Below are positions 51,525-61,267 of a DNA stretch of 64,000 nt, piece after piece. The position numbers were made by a program, and so were the translations under genes. Numbering within the stretch: position 1 is the first letter of the stretch; the number at the start of each line of letters is the position of its first letter. The notes beneath the pieces were generated by a model, which saw only the letters and a program-made list of their open reading frames with translations, was not told where the DNA came from and did not search any database. The stretch is from positions 20,847 to 84,846 of the forward strand of contig CAURGM010000009.1 of NCBI GenBank assembly GCA_963524395.1. The letters are read 5' to 3'. The stretch is from Campylobacter_B sp963524395 (GTDB lineage: Bacteria; Campylobacterota; Campylobacteria; Campylobacterales; Campylobacteraceae).

Positions 51525-52384
51525 AAATTTTAATAATCGAGAGCGAAAGCTATCTTGCTCAAAGTATCGCAAACAAGCTCGGCGCGCTGGGACATGAATG
51601 CACTAACGCGGCGAGTTTGGCGGCCGCGGCAGCTCTTGCGGAGGAGTTTGAGGCGGTGCTACTCTCTACGAGCTGGAGCGGCGCGAGCTTTTATCCGCTG
51701 ATCGAGAAATTTAGGCGCTCGATCATAATTTTGATGGTCGCCTACGTCGATAGCGAAACGGTGCTAAACCCCGTAAAAGCGGGCGCTACGGATTATATCC
51801 AAAAGCCCTTTATGATAGAGGAACTCATCAAAAAGATCGAGCATTACGCGCAGTTTCGCTCGCTAAAATCACAAAACGAAGCCTACGAAGCGTTGCTTAA
51901 AGAGATCTCCCTTTCGTGCGAAATACCGCACACGCGTTTAGCGCAGATAAAATTCCCGCTTCTTTTGCGCGGCAATGCGGCAGCACGGGCGGCGGCGGTA
52001 TTTAAGATCGCGCTTGCGCTAAAATCGCGCCTTAAAATTCTATCCGCGCAAAGCCCTGAGCTGCTAGAACGCGGCGCGGAGATTTTTTACGCACCAGATT
52101 TTGATAGCCTAAGCGGCGCACAGAAGGAAAAATTTCTAAGCAAAACCAAATCCATGCGCCTAATTGCCGGATCCATCGGCGCGCAAAAGGGCTTTAGCGA
52201 CGAAATTACGCTTGGCAGCAGCAAAGAACGCAGTGAAATTTTAAGCATCGAAGAATACGTAAAGCTCACGATCGTAGCGCACCAAGACGAGTATTTCGAC
52301 TCCGATCTGGCGGCGGCACTTGGGATTTCGCGAAAATCGCTTTGGGAGAAAAGGAAAAAATATGGCATCGCAAGAAAAAAATAG
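51521..52384 (+). CDS. Atypical response regulator, CJ1608/HP1021 type
   Basis: The N-terminal ~120 residues form a receiver fold (MKILIIESESYLAQSIANKL; GATDYIQKPFMIEELIKKI), but the phospho-acceptor segment reads EAVLLSTSWSG, with Ser where Asp should be. The C-terminus carries a Fis-like helix-turn-helix (DLAAALGISRKSLWEKRKKYG). This matches the essential orphan regulators HP1021 of H. pylori and CJ1608 of C. jejuni, which bind oriC and redox- and metabolism-related promoters without phosphorylation. Synteny (after ispDF) agrees. It overlaps ispDF by four bases and the next gene by 23. Confidence 0.85.
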   Translation: MKILIIESESYLAQSIANKLGALGHECTNAASLAAAAALAEEFEAVLLSTSWSGASFYPLIEKFRRSIIILMVAYVDSETVLNPVKAGATDYIQKPFMIEELIKKIEHYAQFRSLKSQNEAYEALLKEISLSCEIPHTRLAQIKFPLLLRGNAAARAAAVFKIALALKSRLKILSAQSPELLERGAEIFYAPDFDSLSGAQKEKFLSKTKSMRLIAGSIGAQKGFSDEITLGSSKERSEILSIEEYVKLTIVAHQDEYFDSDLAAALGISRKSLWEKRKKYGIARKK

Positions 52385-54287
52385 CCGCGCGCGCTCGGCA
52401 TGGATCGCAGACGGGACAGAAATTTCACGCGATACCGGCAATTTAAACGAAATAAAACCGCTTGAAAGTGAAGGAATTTTAAGCGGCATAAAAACTCTAA
52501 ACATCGCAAAAGCTTCGAGTGACGCGGCGCTAAATTTAAAGGCAAAGCAAAATTTAAAAGCATCACGGAACTCAAAAGCAAGACAAAATTCAAAAGCAAA
52601 GCGCGATTTAAAAACGGTGCGGAATTTAGAAGCGTCAAGGGCGGGCGATGCCAGAAAAGATGAGGTGCAAGCTAAGGGCGCGGCAAGGAATTTAAAAGAA
52701 GCTCAAGCCGGAAGCGAGAGCAAAGGCGCAAATAATAGCGCAACGCAAATCCGCAAGATAGTGATCTCGCGCTCCGACCTAAACGTCCTGAGTCTGCTCG
52801 CAAACGGCGCTTTCGGCAAGAACTGCGAGCTACTGCGCCCAAGCAAGCTTAGCATCTGCGGCATAAATTTCGTTTTTTCCTGCGCGGACGCAAAAAAAAG
52901 CGATATTTTGGAGCTTTACCTCTGCAAGGAAGGCACAGCCGAACGCGCCAAAAATTCGCTTAGCGGCGAAAGTGGTGCGTATTTGCTAGCTAAAGAATCG
53001 CGCAACTTGCAGGATGGAGTTTCTGCCGCGGCGCAAAACGAGCAGAGTTTTGCGAAAAGCGGCACGGATTTCGCGCGCACTGCAAGTGCGCAAAGCGCTA
53101 TAAACGCCACAAGCGAGGGCTTAGACCATATAGTAAGCCTTACTGCGTGCTATGATCAAACTTTTACTCGCAGCACAGATGTAAAACCTGAAAACAATGC
53201 CGCTTTGGATTTGGCGAAAAGCTCTAGTGAAAATTCTGCGGTAAATTCCGCGCAGAGCTTTGCCGAAAATTCCGCACTCAATCGCGTTTGCAGCGCAGAT
53301 GCAAAATCCGTAGCAAATTCGGCGGGAAATTTTATCTCAAATTCCACCGAAAATTTCATTAAAAATTCTACTGCAAATCCCGCCTATTGCGAGCTTGTCG
53401 CGCGCATAGACGTTAGCGACGTTTATGACCCAAGCGCAAGCGAGATCACAGGCTCGGTATTTCAAAACGCGTACCCAGAGCAAACTGCGGTACAGGGGCG
53501 CATCACACTGCTAAAAAAGGAGCTTGCAGAGCAAATCGTGCGTATAAAAAAAGTCGCAAGCTCGCTTGCCGCGCCTAAAATTTCAGCGTTTTTTACCTGC
53601 GCCGATCCGATTCACCGCGTGCATGAGCGGCTGATTAGGCATATGATCGACAAGGCGGATTTCGTGGTGATTTTTTTAACCGGCACGAATAGCGCAGATG
53701 CCCTGCCTTACGAACTACGCAAAAAAACGCTAAGCTATTTGCTGCAAAATTTTTTGGTCGCGCAACGCGCCATGATGATCGATCTGGGCTCGCTTGCGAT
53801 TTTTGACGACAAGCCCGCCCTGCAATGCGCGATCGCAAAAAATTTAGGTATAAACAAAATAATTTTCGGGCAAAATCACGCAAATATGGAGCTATTTTTC
53901 GATGGAGGCGGCGTGCATTCGGTGCTAGACGAGTATCAAAAGCGCGGCGAAATCGAGATTTTGCTGATGCCCGAATACGTCTATTGCGAGAAGTGTAAGG
54001 TGCTCGTAAGCACCAAAAACTGCCCTCACGGCGCTCATCATCACGTGCATTACCGCACGCAAAATCTAAAAGCACTGCTGCGCGCGGGGATTTTGCCACC
54101 CGCGATTTTTATGCGTAAAGAGATCTCGGCGATGATTTTAAGCGAGCTCTTTCCCGCGCGGTTTTCAGATCTGCAAAAGCTCTACGACGAGCTTTTTCCA
54201 AACAGCGGGATCTTGCAGAGCCACGGCGAAAGCGAGTTTTACGAGCAGCTGATGCAACTGTATCAAACCAGCGCGCTAAAGACGTAG
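52362..54287 (+). CDS. ATP-sulfurylase-like nucleotidyltransferase with two low-complexity insertions
   Basis: The C-terminal ~290 residues resemble ATP sulfurylase: ISAFFTCADPIHRVHERLIR, KIIFGQNHANMELFF, CEKCKVLV and PHGAHHHVHYRTQNLKALLR, ending in PPAIFMRKEISAMIL. The corresponding C. jejuni gene (Cj1609, from memory) is annotated as a putative sulfate adenylyltransferase of about 390 residues; this one has 641. The excess lies at 20-130 (KQNLKASRNSKARQNSKAKR, Lys/Arg/Asn repeats) and about 205-345 (Ser/Asn/Ala-rich: NSAVNSAQSFAENSALNRV). The conserved strand between them begins KIVISRSDLNVLSL. True substrate unknown. Confidence 0.7.
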   Translation: MASQEKNSRARSAWIADGTEISRDTGNLNEIKPLESEGILSGIKTLNIAKASSDAALNLKAKQNLKASRNSKARQNSKAKRDLKTVRNLEASRAGDARKDEVQAKGAARNLKEAQAGSESKGANNSATQIRKIVISRSDLNVLSLLANGAFGKNCELLRPSKLSICGINFVFSCADAKKSDILELYLCKEGTAERAKNSLSGESGAYLLAKESRNLQDGVSAAAQNEQSFAKSGTDFARTASAQSAINATSEGLDHIVSLTACYDQTFTRSTDVKPENNAALDLAKSSSENSAVNSAQSFAENSALNRVCSADAKSVANSAGNFISNSTENFIKNSTANPAYCELVARIDVSDVYDPSASEITGSVFQNAYPEQTAVQGRITLLKKELAEQIVRIKKVASSLAAPKISAFFTCADPIHRVHERLIRHMIDKADFVVIFLTGTNSADALPYELRKKTLSYLLQNFLVAQRAMMIDLGSLAIFDDKPALQCAIAKNLGINKIIFGQNHANMELFFDGGGVHSVLDEYQKRGEIEILLMPEYVYCEKCKVLVSTKNCPHGAHHHVHYRTQNLKALLRAGILPPAIFMRKEISAMILSELFPARFSDLQKLYDELFPNSGILQSHGESEFYEQLMQLYQTSALKT

Positions 54288-55036
54288 CTCTCGAGGGCGC
54301 AACGCAAAAAATGACGTGAAATTTGCGGAAGCTAGGCAGAGGGTAAAATTTCGCGGCGTTAGAATTTACGGCGGCTAGACGTAAAGTAAAATTTCATAGT
54401 GCGAAAAGAAAGGACTGCGCGGAATTTTGTAGAATAAAGAGCGATGGACGCAGATTTGGCGTAAAATTTTGCGGTACAACGAAGCTAAATTTTTAGAGCA
54501 TTAGCAGCGGTACGATAAAACGAGCTTTAAATTTTAAAGTCTTGGCTTCGTAGCAAATTTATAACGGCGCAGTAAATTTTGCGGCGAAGCGGATTTAAAA
54601 TTTTAAGGCGCGATGGATATGTAAAGCAGTACAGCGGATCTAAATTTTAAGCTTGCGACAAGCGAACCTAAAAATTTTAAAATTAAGCGGTTGCTGCGAG
54701 TTACAGCGAAAAACTCGGATGCAGCGCAACGACTGTTCGCTCGCGCAAAATGCCGTGCGTTTGCGTATGGGTTTGAAATCTCCACGCAAGCGAGCAAAAT
54801 TTTAAAATTTTTACGCAAATGAGTAGAATTTTAAAATTCCTACATTAACGAGCGAAATTTTTGTGGCGAGCGAGTAGAACTGATTTCGTGTAGGCGGGCA
54901 AATTAATTCTACATTCACGAATGAAATTTAAAATTTCCTAGCACGCGCGAACGAAATTTAAAATTCTGCACGCGAGCAGATGCCCTAATTAAAATAAGCG
55001 GTAAAATTTTAAAAAGCAAAATTTAAAAGGACAATT
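54288..55036. repeat. Non-coding gap with ~35-bp repeat units of AAATTTTAAAATT
   Basis: There is no supportable gene. Between about 54785 and 54980, five related units appear: a GCGAGYR-type piece, then AAATTTTAAAATT or AAATTTAAAATT, then CYTACA or CTGCAC. The earlier part has more scattered words. The unit resembles the sequences in other gaps and in the insertions of ispDF. Confidence 0.65.
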
Positions 55037-55573
55037 ATGGATAAAATTTTCGTTACATTTTTCGGCGCGGGGTTGCTAAGGCCCGCACCGGGCACCTGGG
55101 GCAGCATCGCAGGCTGGATAGTGGGGCTTGCAATCTTGATGCTGGCGGGCGAAGTGACGCTGTTTTTGTGCGCCGCTCTCGTCTTTTTCGTCTCGCTTAA
55201 GATCGTAAGCGATTACGAAAGGCGGGTAGGCGCGCACGATAACAGCGAGATCGTAATCGACGAGGTAGTGGGGGTGTGGATCGCGATGTGCGTCGCCGCG
55301 CCCGTAGGCGAAATCTTTTCGCTACCGCTGCGGGAGCTGATTGCGGGCTTTGAAAGCAGCAGGATCTCGATCCTTTCAATAATTTTGGCGCTGCTGTTTT
55401 TCAGGGCTTTCGACATCCTCAAGCCATCGATCATCGGGCGCGTGGATCGCGACGTAAAAGGCGGGCTCGGCGTGATGCTAGATGACGTGCTGGCGGGCTT
55501 TTTTGCGGGGCTTGGGGTTTTGATAGTTATCTCTTTAGGGGTCAAGTTCGGCGCCGCGGGATTGATTTTTTAA
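55037..55573 (+). CDS. pgpA: Phosphatidylglycerophosphatase A
   Basis: The 178-residue membrane protein has VTFFGAGLLRPAPGTWGSIA at the N-terminus, EIVIDEVVGVWIAM with the metal-binding Asp-Glu, and KPSIIGRVDRDVKGGLGVML followed by DDVLAGFFAG, all standard for PgpA. Four hydrophobic helices are present. It removes phosphate from phosphatidylglycerophosphate. AAAAGGACAA precedes the ATG. The order after the ATP-sulfurylase-like gene matches C. jejuni Cj1609-Cj1610. Confidence 0.95.
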   Translation: MDKIFVTFFGAGLLRPAPGTWGSIAGWIVGLAILMLAGEVTLFLCAALVFFVSLKIVSDYERRVGAHDNSEIVIDEVVGVWIAMCVAAPVGEIFSLPLRELIAGFESSRISILSIILALLFFRAFDILKPSIIGRVDRDVKGGLGVMLDDVLAGFFAGLGVLIVISLGVKFGAAGLIF

Positions 55574-55886
55574 GCTTTTTTGTACGTGCCCACGGCAAAC
55601 ACAGCGCGATTGCGGATGCTTGCTCGGTTGCCAGGAATATAGCGCATTTATCGGATACAGTGCGTTTAGTGACAGCGCAAAATTCTGCCGCTTAAAATTT
55701 TGCATGGTTAAATTCCAAAAATTTAGCTGCGCATGGGCTAGGAGCGTAAAATTTTAAAATTTAATCGCTAGTTACAGGAACCCGTAGCATAGTGCATCAA
55801 ATTTTCGGCAATATTCACCGCTTCGTTTGCGACGTTGCCGTAAAATACCGATAGCGGCACAAGAAATTTCGGAAGGACGGAGCAAA
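55574..55886. other. Non-coding gap after pgpA
   Basis: About 310 bases with a few AAATTT words; GGAAGGACGGAGC at its end is the ribosome site of the hydrolase gene. No gene seen. Confidence 0.5.
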
Positions 55887-56594
55887 ATGCAAAAGAGCGC
55901 GATTGAGATACGCGGCGTTCCCGCCGCCGTTTGGGGGAACCGCTCGGAAAAGGTTTATATCTACGCTCACGGGCAATGCGGAAGCAAGGAGGATGCGGAG
56001 CTTTTGACTTCCGTCGTTTGCGAGCAAGGCCGGCAGGTTATTAGCTTTGACCTGCCCGGGCACGGACAGAGGCGGCATGAGCCCGCTTCTTACGATCCGC
56101 GGCGCGCTATTTTGGAATTTCGCGAAATTTTATCGTATGCAAAGAAACGCTGGGGCGAGGTCGCGCTGTTTGCCGTTAGCCTAGGGGCATGGCTCGGCCT
56201 GCAAAGCTTCCGCGACGAAAAGCTTAGCGACTGCCTCTTCGTCTCGCCGATACTTGATATGAAATACGTTATTTCGAATATAATGCGCAGGGCTGGCGTT
56301 AGTGAGGAGCGATTGAAGCAAGAGCGGATGATTTTGGCCCTTGCCGGGCAACCGCTTTTTTGGGAATATTGGAGTTTTGTTTTGAACAATCCGATCACTA
56401 AGTGGGAAACGCCCAGTAGAATTCTATGCGCAGAAAACGACGATATGACGCCTCTTTGTATCGTTAGAAATTTCGCGCAGAAGTTCGACTGCGACTTAAG
56501 CGTTATGAAAAACGGAGAGCATTGGTTTCATACACCGCAGCAGCTAGATTACTTACGCAGATGGATCAAATCGGCGGTTGAGAATCGGCGATAA
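55887..56594 (+). CDS. Alpha/beta hydrolase
   Basis: The ATG at 55887 gives 235 residues. The fold is apparent from VYIYAHGQCGSKEDAE (oxyanion strand), VISFDLPGHGQRR, the nucleophile elbow FAVSLGAWLG (AxSxG, a variant of GxSxG) and the late RILCAENDDMTPL with Asp and NGEHWFH with His. The triad is thus complete. There is no signal peptide, so it is cytosolic. Family members include esterases and acyl-hydrolases; the substrate cannot be told. Confidence 0.8.
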   Translation: MQKSAIEIRGVPAAVWGNRSEKVYIYAHGQCGSKEDAELLTSVVCEQGRQVISFDLPGHGQRRHEPASYDPRRAILEFREILSYAKKRWGEVALFAVSLGAWLGLQSFRDEKLSDCLFVSPILDMKYVISNIMRRAGVSEERLKQERMILALAGQPLFWEYWSFVLNNPITKWETPSRILCAENDDMTPLCIVRNFAQKFDCDLSVMKNGEHWFHTPQQLDYLRRWIKSAVENRR

Positions 56595-57075
56595 AATTCT
56601 ATGAAAGACTTTTAAAACTCGCGCCCAAGCCCGCGCCGATGAAATTCCGCGCATTTTCGGGGTACAAATTCCATAAATTTAAGATGATCTTGATATTTTG
56701 CTTTAATACGCTTGTTTTATAAGGTGCTTTTGCAGATCCAGCCACAGCTCACATCGCCGTCGTGCGAGGAATCTAGCTTAAAAGCACCTATCTTATAAAT
56801 TTAACCGCAATGGCATAAATCACGACCGCTATAAATTATAAACTAAAATATGATTAAAATTTTAGCCGATAAGCTGTCAATATAAATGCAAAAATGCCGA
56901 TTTTAAAGCTAAATTTTAAAAAAATACCTATAAAGATGAATTCTTGAGATCTTAGCATGCTTTTGGCACGAGGTGCGAGCCAATGACAGCTTATCGCACT
57001 TCACTAGCACTATCGCGCTTTTGCTACACGGACGCTTTACGAATCCATAGCAGTCGCGCGATTAAATTTTAAAAA
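56595..57075. other. Gap with long inverted repeats
   Basis: TTATAAGGTGCTTTT (56717-56731) pairs with AAAAGCACCTATCTTATAA (56780-56798), apart from four extra bases. A second perfect 13-base pair, CGATAAGCTGTCA (56867-56879) with TGACAGCTTATCG (56984-56996), spans about 105 bases. No gene is seen. The first could be a terminator or a small RNA; the second may mark an old insertion. Confidence 0.5.
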
Positions 57076-57543
57076 TTATTTGCCTATTCTAAAGCCATTT
57101 AACTTCATATAAGTCGTATCTTTATGAAATGCTTCGCATCGCTCCCTGTTGCGATTGATATTCGAGGTCTCGAAAAAATATCCATCACTATCTTGACGCA
57201 AGGTGATCGTCGCGCAAAAGATCATATCGTTTTTGAGTTTCGGTCCTACACCGTAGTCAAAGGATTGATTTAAAGTGACGGTTTTTTCTAGATCGCTATC
57301 GCTAAACTGTCTGGAACCCGTCATGCTCTTTAGCTCGCGAAAATTTCCTTGATTTAAGTAGTCGCGTTGTATATCTTTAAATACGCCTTCAAGCTCGACC
57401 GCATACGCCTTAACCAAAACCTCATCCTTAGCGCCGGTAAGTTTCGGCATCACGATCTTTACTATCACGAATATTATAATAGCTAAAAATATTATCCCGC
57501 TTACGCCGCCGCCTACTGCCGCACCTTTTCTCATTTTCATCAT
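57076..57543 (-). CDS. Single-helix anchored hypothetical protein, 155 aa
   Basis: One N-terminal hydrophobic helix (GVSGIIFLAIIIFVIVKIVM) follows a short basic start, then about 120 soluble residues with two Cys (MIFCATITL; RERCEAF). The layout recalls a pseudopilin-like or periplasmic anchored protein, but no prepilin peptidase motif is present. It overlaps the preceding small gene by four bases and closes the three-gene set divergent from uvrB. C. jejuni has small unknown genes beside uvrB, as I recall, so it is probably a conserved unknown. Confidence 0.6.
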   Translation of the reverse strand: MMKMRKGAAVGGGVSGIIFLAIIIFVIVKIVMPKLTGAKDEVLVKAYAVELEGVFKDIQRDYLNQGNFRELKSMTGSRQFSDSDLEKTVTLNQSFDYGVGPKLKNDMIFCATITLRQDSDGYFFETSNINRNRERCEAFHKDTTYMKLNGFRIGK

Positions 57544-57776
57544 TTTACTCCTTCATCGATGTCCTTTACCAAGGCATCTATTTTTTTATTAAGCATGAAA
57601 TTTTCGTAGCTTTTTTGGATATAGGCTTCAAGCAGTTCGCCCGCATCCAGATGATCGCTGCCGCGAGTTAAAATCCGCCAGTCCCTGCCGAAGACCTTTG
57701 CAAAGTCATCATCCAGGCTTATCGCGTATTTTTTCGTCAAAGACTTACTCGTTAGCTGAACCGAAATTTCTTTCAT
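57540..57776 (-). CDS. Hypothetical protein, 78 aa
   Basis: A small soluble protein (EISVQLTSKSLTKKYAISLD; LLEAYIQKSYENFMLNKKID), with a beta N-terminus and a helical C-terminus. It overlaps its neighbours by four bases on both sides, which indicates a tightly coupled operon. The family is not recognised. Confidence 0.6.
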   Translation of the reverse strand: MKEISVQLTSKSLTKKYAISLDDDFAKVFGRDWRILTRGSDHLDAGELLEAYIQKSYENFMLNKKIDALVKDIDEGVK

Positions 57777-58033
57777 TTCTCGCCTAAATTATCGCCTGCC
57801 AAAATATCGTCGATCTGCTTGCTTAGATCCTCATCGCTCATCTTGCGATATGCCAGATCGTTTTCTAGCGTGCCAAGCTGCATTCCCAAAGCCTCGTTTT
57901 GCGCCTTGACCGTCGCTAGCTCTGTGCGTAGCTTTTCGTTCTCGTCTCTAGCCTCGCTATAACGTCTAATCAGCTCAGCTACTTTATTGCTTAAGCCCTC
58001 GACCTTTTTCTCTTCGTCAAAGATTGATTCCAT
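57773..58033 (-). CDS. Coiled-coil protein, 86 aa
   Basis: Almost the whole protein is a predicted coiled coil (SNKVAELIRRYSEARDENEK; VKAQNEALGMQLGTLENDL), similar in size and style to ZapB-like cell-division proteins, but without sure homology. It is the first gene of the set and is divergent from uvrB with only about 70 bases between. Confidence 0.6.
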   Translation of the reverse strand: MESIFDEEKKVEGLSNKVAELIRRYSEARDENEKLRTELATVKAQNEALGMQLGTLENDLAYRKMSDEDLSKQIDDILAGDNLGEK

Positions 58034-58102
58034 TATTTCGCCTTTTCTGATATAATTTAAATGAAAATATTACCCAATTTTGGCTTTAAAAAAGGAAAAA
58101 TT

Positions 58103-60079
58103 TTGCAAAATTTTAAAATCGAGAGCAAATTCTCCCCAAGCGAGGATCAAGAAAAAGCGATCGAAGGCATCGTCGCGGGCTTTCAAAGCGGCAATAAATA
58201 CCAAACTCTTCTCGGCGTTACCGGCTCGGGCAAAACTTTTACCATGGCAAATATCATCAAGCGCCTCGGAATTCCTGCGCTCGTAATGACGCATAATAAA
58301 TCCCTCGCGGCGCAGCTTTATAGCGAATTTAAGGGCTTTTTCCCGCAAAATCACGTCGAGTACTTCATCAGCTACTACGATTATTATCAGCCCGAGGCCT
58401 ACATCCCAAGGCAGGATCTTTTCATCGAAAAGGACAGCGACGTAAACCAAGAGCTCGAGCGATTGCGGCTAAGCGCCACTGCGAGCTTGCTAAGCTTCGA
58501 CGATGTCATCACCGTGGCGTCGGTTTCGGCAAACTACGGCCTGGGCGATCCCGCCGAATACAAAGGCATGGTGCTGTTTTTTGAGATCGGATCAAAATTT
58601 AGCACCAAATTTTTGCTTCGCAAGCTCGTCGATATGGGTTACAAGCGCAACGACGATTTTTTTGATCGCGGGAATTTTCGCGTAAACGGCGACGTGATCG
58701 ACATCTACCCCGCGTATTTTAACGATGAGGCGTTTAGGGTCGAGTTTTTCGGCGACGAGATAGAGGCGATGTATCATCTGGACGTGCTCGAAAATAAAAA
58801 GACGCAAAGCGTCAAAAAATTTATTCTCTACCCGACGAGCCAGTTCATCGTGGGCGAGCAGCGCCTGAAATCAACGATCAAAGGGATCGAGGAGGAGCTT
58901 GAGCAGAGGTTAAAATTTTTCGAGGACGCGGGCAAGCTCGTCGAGGCGCAGCGGCTTAAAGGGCGAGTGGAGTTTGATCTTGAGATGCTGGGCGCCACGG
59001 GGATGTGCAAGGGGATCGAAAACTATGCGCGCTATCTGACCGGTCAAAAGCCGGGCGAGACGCCCTATTCGCTCTTTGATTACTACGAGAGCAAGGGCAA
59101 GGACTACCTCGTTATCGTCGATGAAAGCCACGTGAGCCTGCCGCAGTTTCGCGGTATGTTCGCAGGAGATCGCAGCCGCAAAGAAACGCTCGTAGAGTAC
59201 GGCTTCCGTCTGCCTAGCGCACTTGATAACCGTCCGCTGATGTTTGATGAGTTTATCAATAAAAAAGCTAAATTCCTATTCGTCTCTGCAACGCCAAATG
59301 ATTACGAGCTGGATCTTAGCCGCGGAGCCGTATATGAGCAGATACTGCGCCCGACGGGGCTACTTGATCCGCAGATTATCTTAAAAGACAGCGACAACCA
59401 GGTCGAAATTTTACACGATATGGCAAAGGAGGTCATCGCGCGCGGCGAGCGGATTTTAGTGACAGTGCTAACCAAAAAGATGGCGGAGGAGCTGAGCAAA
59501 TACTATCTGGAGTTAGGGCTTAAGGTCAAATATATGCACTCGGACATCGATGCGATCGAGCGCAACGAGCTCATCCGCGGCCTTCGCAGCGGCGAATACG
59601 ATATGCTAATCGGTATAAATCTGCTCCGCGAGGGGCTCGATCTGCCCGAAGTAAGCCTAATAGCGATCATGGATGCCGATAAGGAGGGCTTTTTGCGCTC
59701 GCGCACCAGCCTCATTCAGACGATGGGGCGAGCCGCGCGAAACGTGAACGGACAGGTCGTGATGTTTTGCAAAAAGATCACAGCCTCGATGCAAGAGGCG
59801 ATCGACATCACCCAAAAGCGCCGTAAATTTCAAGATGAATACAACCGCGCCCACGGCATAACCCCGCATTCTGCGAGCCGCAATATCGAAGAGAGCCTAA
59901 AGATCGAGGACGGCACCGAAATTTTAAGAAAGGGTGCCAATTTAGAGAAGATGCCCGCCGCCGAGCGCGCCAAGATCGTAAAGGAGCTTCGCAAGCAGAT
60001 GCTCGATGCCGCGGCGGCGCTGGAGTTTGAAAAGGCCGCCGCACTGCGCGATGAGATCGCAAAGCTTAGGAAGCTGTAA
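58103..60079 (+). CDS. uvrB: Excinuclease ABC subunit B
   Basis: The helicase motifs are complete: LLGVTGSGKTFTMANI (Walker A), the beta-hairpin region EYFISYYDYYQPEAYIPRQD, DESHVSLPQFRGM, and RTSLIQTMGRAARN, ending with the UVR domain (LDAAAALEFEKAAALRDEI). UvrB verifies damage in nucleotide excision repair. I chose the TTG at 58103 because AAAAAAGGAAAAA precedes it and the sequence then begins like other UvrB (NFKIESKFSPSEDQ). An ATG at 58061 would add 14 residues without similarity. Confidence 0.95.
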   Translation: MQNFKIESKFSPSEDQEKAIEGIVAGFQSGNKYQTLLGVTGSGKTFTMANIIKRLGIPALVMTHNKSLAAQLYSEFKGFFPQNHVEYFISYYDYYQPEAYIPRQDLFIEKDSDVNQELERLRLSATASLLSFDDVITVASVSANYGLGDPAEYKGMVLFFEIGSKFSTKFLLRKLVDMGYKRNDDFFDRGNFRVNGDVIDIYPAYFNDEAFRVEFFGDEIEAMYHLDVLENKKTQSVKKFILYPTSQFIVGEQRLKSTIKGIEEELEQRLKFFEDAGKLVEAQRLKGRVEFDLEMLGATGMCKGIENYARYLTGQKPGETPYSLFDYYESKGKDYLVIVDESHVSLPQFRGMFAGDRSRKETLVEYGFRLPSALDNRPLMFDEFINKKAKFLFVSATPNDYELDLSRGAVYEQILRPTGLLDPQIILKDSDNQVEILHDMAKEVIARGERILVTVLTKKMAEELSKYYLELGLKVKYMHSDIDAIERNELIRGLRSGEYDMLIGINLLREGLDLPEVSLIAIMDADKEGFLRSRTSLIQTMGRAARNVNGQVVMFCKKITASMQEAIDITQKRRKFQDEYNRAHGITPHSASRNIEESLKIEDGTEILRKGANLEKMPAAERAKIVKELRKQMLDAAAALEFEKAAALRDEIAKLRKL

Positions 60080-61267
60080 ATCGCGAGACTCGAAACGCCC
60101 TGAAATTTCGTCGTGAAATTTGCACGTTAAATTCCACCTGGCGGAGCGTAAAATTTGCACGCCAAATGCCGTAAAGCAAAGCGTGAAATTTACGCGATCT
60201 GCGCGTTAAATGCTGCGAGGCAGAGCGTAAATTTGGACGCGAACTCTGCGAGAGTGGTTTTAAAATTTGTTCGTTAAATTTTAGGATGGTTTACGCGCAA
60301 AATTTATACATCATTTTTCTCGTTTTCTTGCCAAATTTACACTCCGCGCCCACTGCCGTGCAGGACACTTGATCAGCGATTTACAAGCCAAATTTGCTCG
60401 CACTTTAAATTTAACTTTCAGCCTGCTTTGATTTTAAATTTTGCGCGACGGCGCCTGTGCCGCGATCTGCTTTATAAATTTCAAAACAGACCGCCAAGAG
60501 CTTTAAAAATTTCACGGGCAAGCTCTGCAAGCAGAATTTTATAGAATTTTAAAAAGCGTAAATTTTGCGGCAAAATTTTATAAAATTTCAAGGAGCGCAA
60601 AATTTCGCTGCGCGCCTCTTTGCTTACGGCGCCTTTTGATTCGCGTTCTGCGCGCCAAATCGCTAAATTCGCGGCGCGCGTCCCGTCCTTTCCTAGACGC
60701 CCGATCCGTAAATCTACGCGCCGAGCTTTTGATTTCAGCCTGCTTTCGATCCGCAATTTGCGAGCCCGATTTGCGGCAGCCCGCACTACCCCACTCTATA
60801 CCGCCGCGCGCCTTTATGCTTTTTTTGCATGTATCCACACCTATCTTGGACTTTTTCCCGCGCGCGCCCCGCGTTTAAATTCTGTCGCTTCGCTCACTCA
60901 ATCCGTAGCGGCTATGAGCGGCTATGCGCCCAGACGCCGAATTTTCGCGCGCTTTTTACTCGCCATTGCGCGCGGATACTTTCAAAATTTTACGTAGAAT
61001 TCCAAGCCTGCCTCACCTACATTCGCGCCGCTGTCATAAACGCTAGCTTTTAAGGACACAAAAGAGGGATTTGCCGACACAGCGCGGGAAATGAAATTTA
61101 AACGCCGCCCTGTCAAAGTGTATCTTAGCCGCTGCAGTGCGCCACAAAATTTCAAAAACGGTAGCGAGCCGAGATTTAAATTTATCCGCAGGAATGCGCC
61201 ATAGTGCGCCGATTTTCGCGCTGTATAAATTTTAAAATCGCCTCTAAATTTAAAATTTTATCCGCGG
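60080..61267. other. Long non-coding gap after uvrB
   Basis: Nearly 1.2 kb with no gene I can support; open frames there lack ribosome sites and recognisable content. AAATTT words occur at short spacing at 60090-60280 (units of GCGTAAAATTTGCAC type) and at 60470-60610. The rest has backbone GC and may be a decayed gene. Confidence 0.5.

Noticed and set aside
54785..54980. CRISPR array in the repeats before pgpA
   Set aside because: Units vary in length and sequence, no constant repeat with unique spacers is present, and no cas gene is in the window.
60481..60997. Overlapping frames of about 80-125 residues in the gap after uvrB
   Set aside because: They are Arg/Ala-rich, overlap on both strands, lack ribosome sites and resemble no protein.
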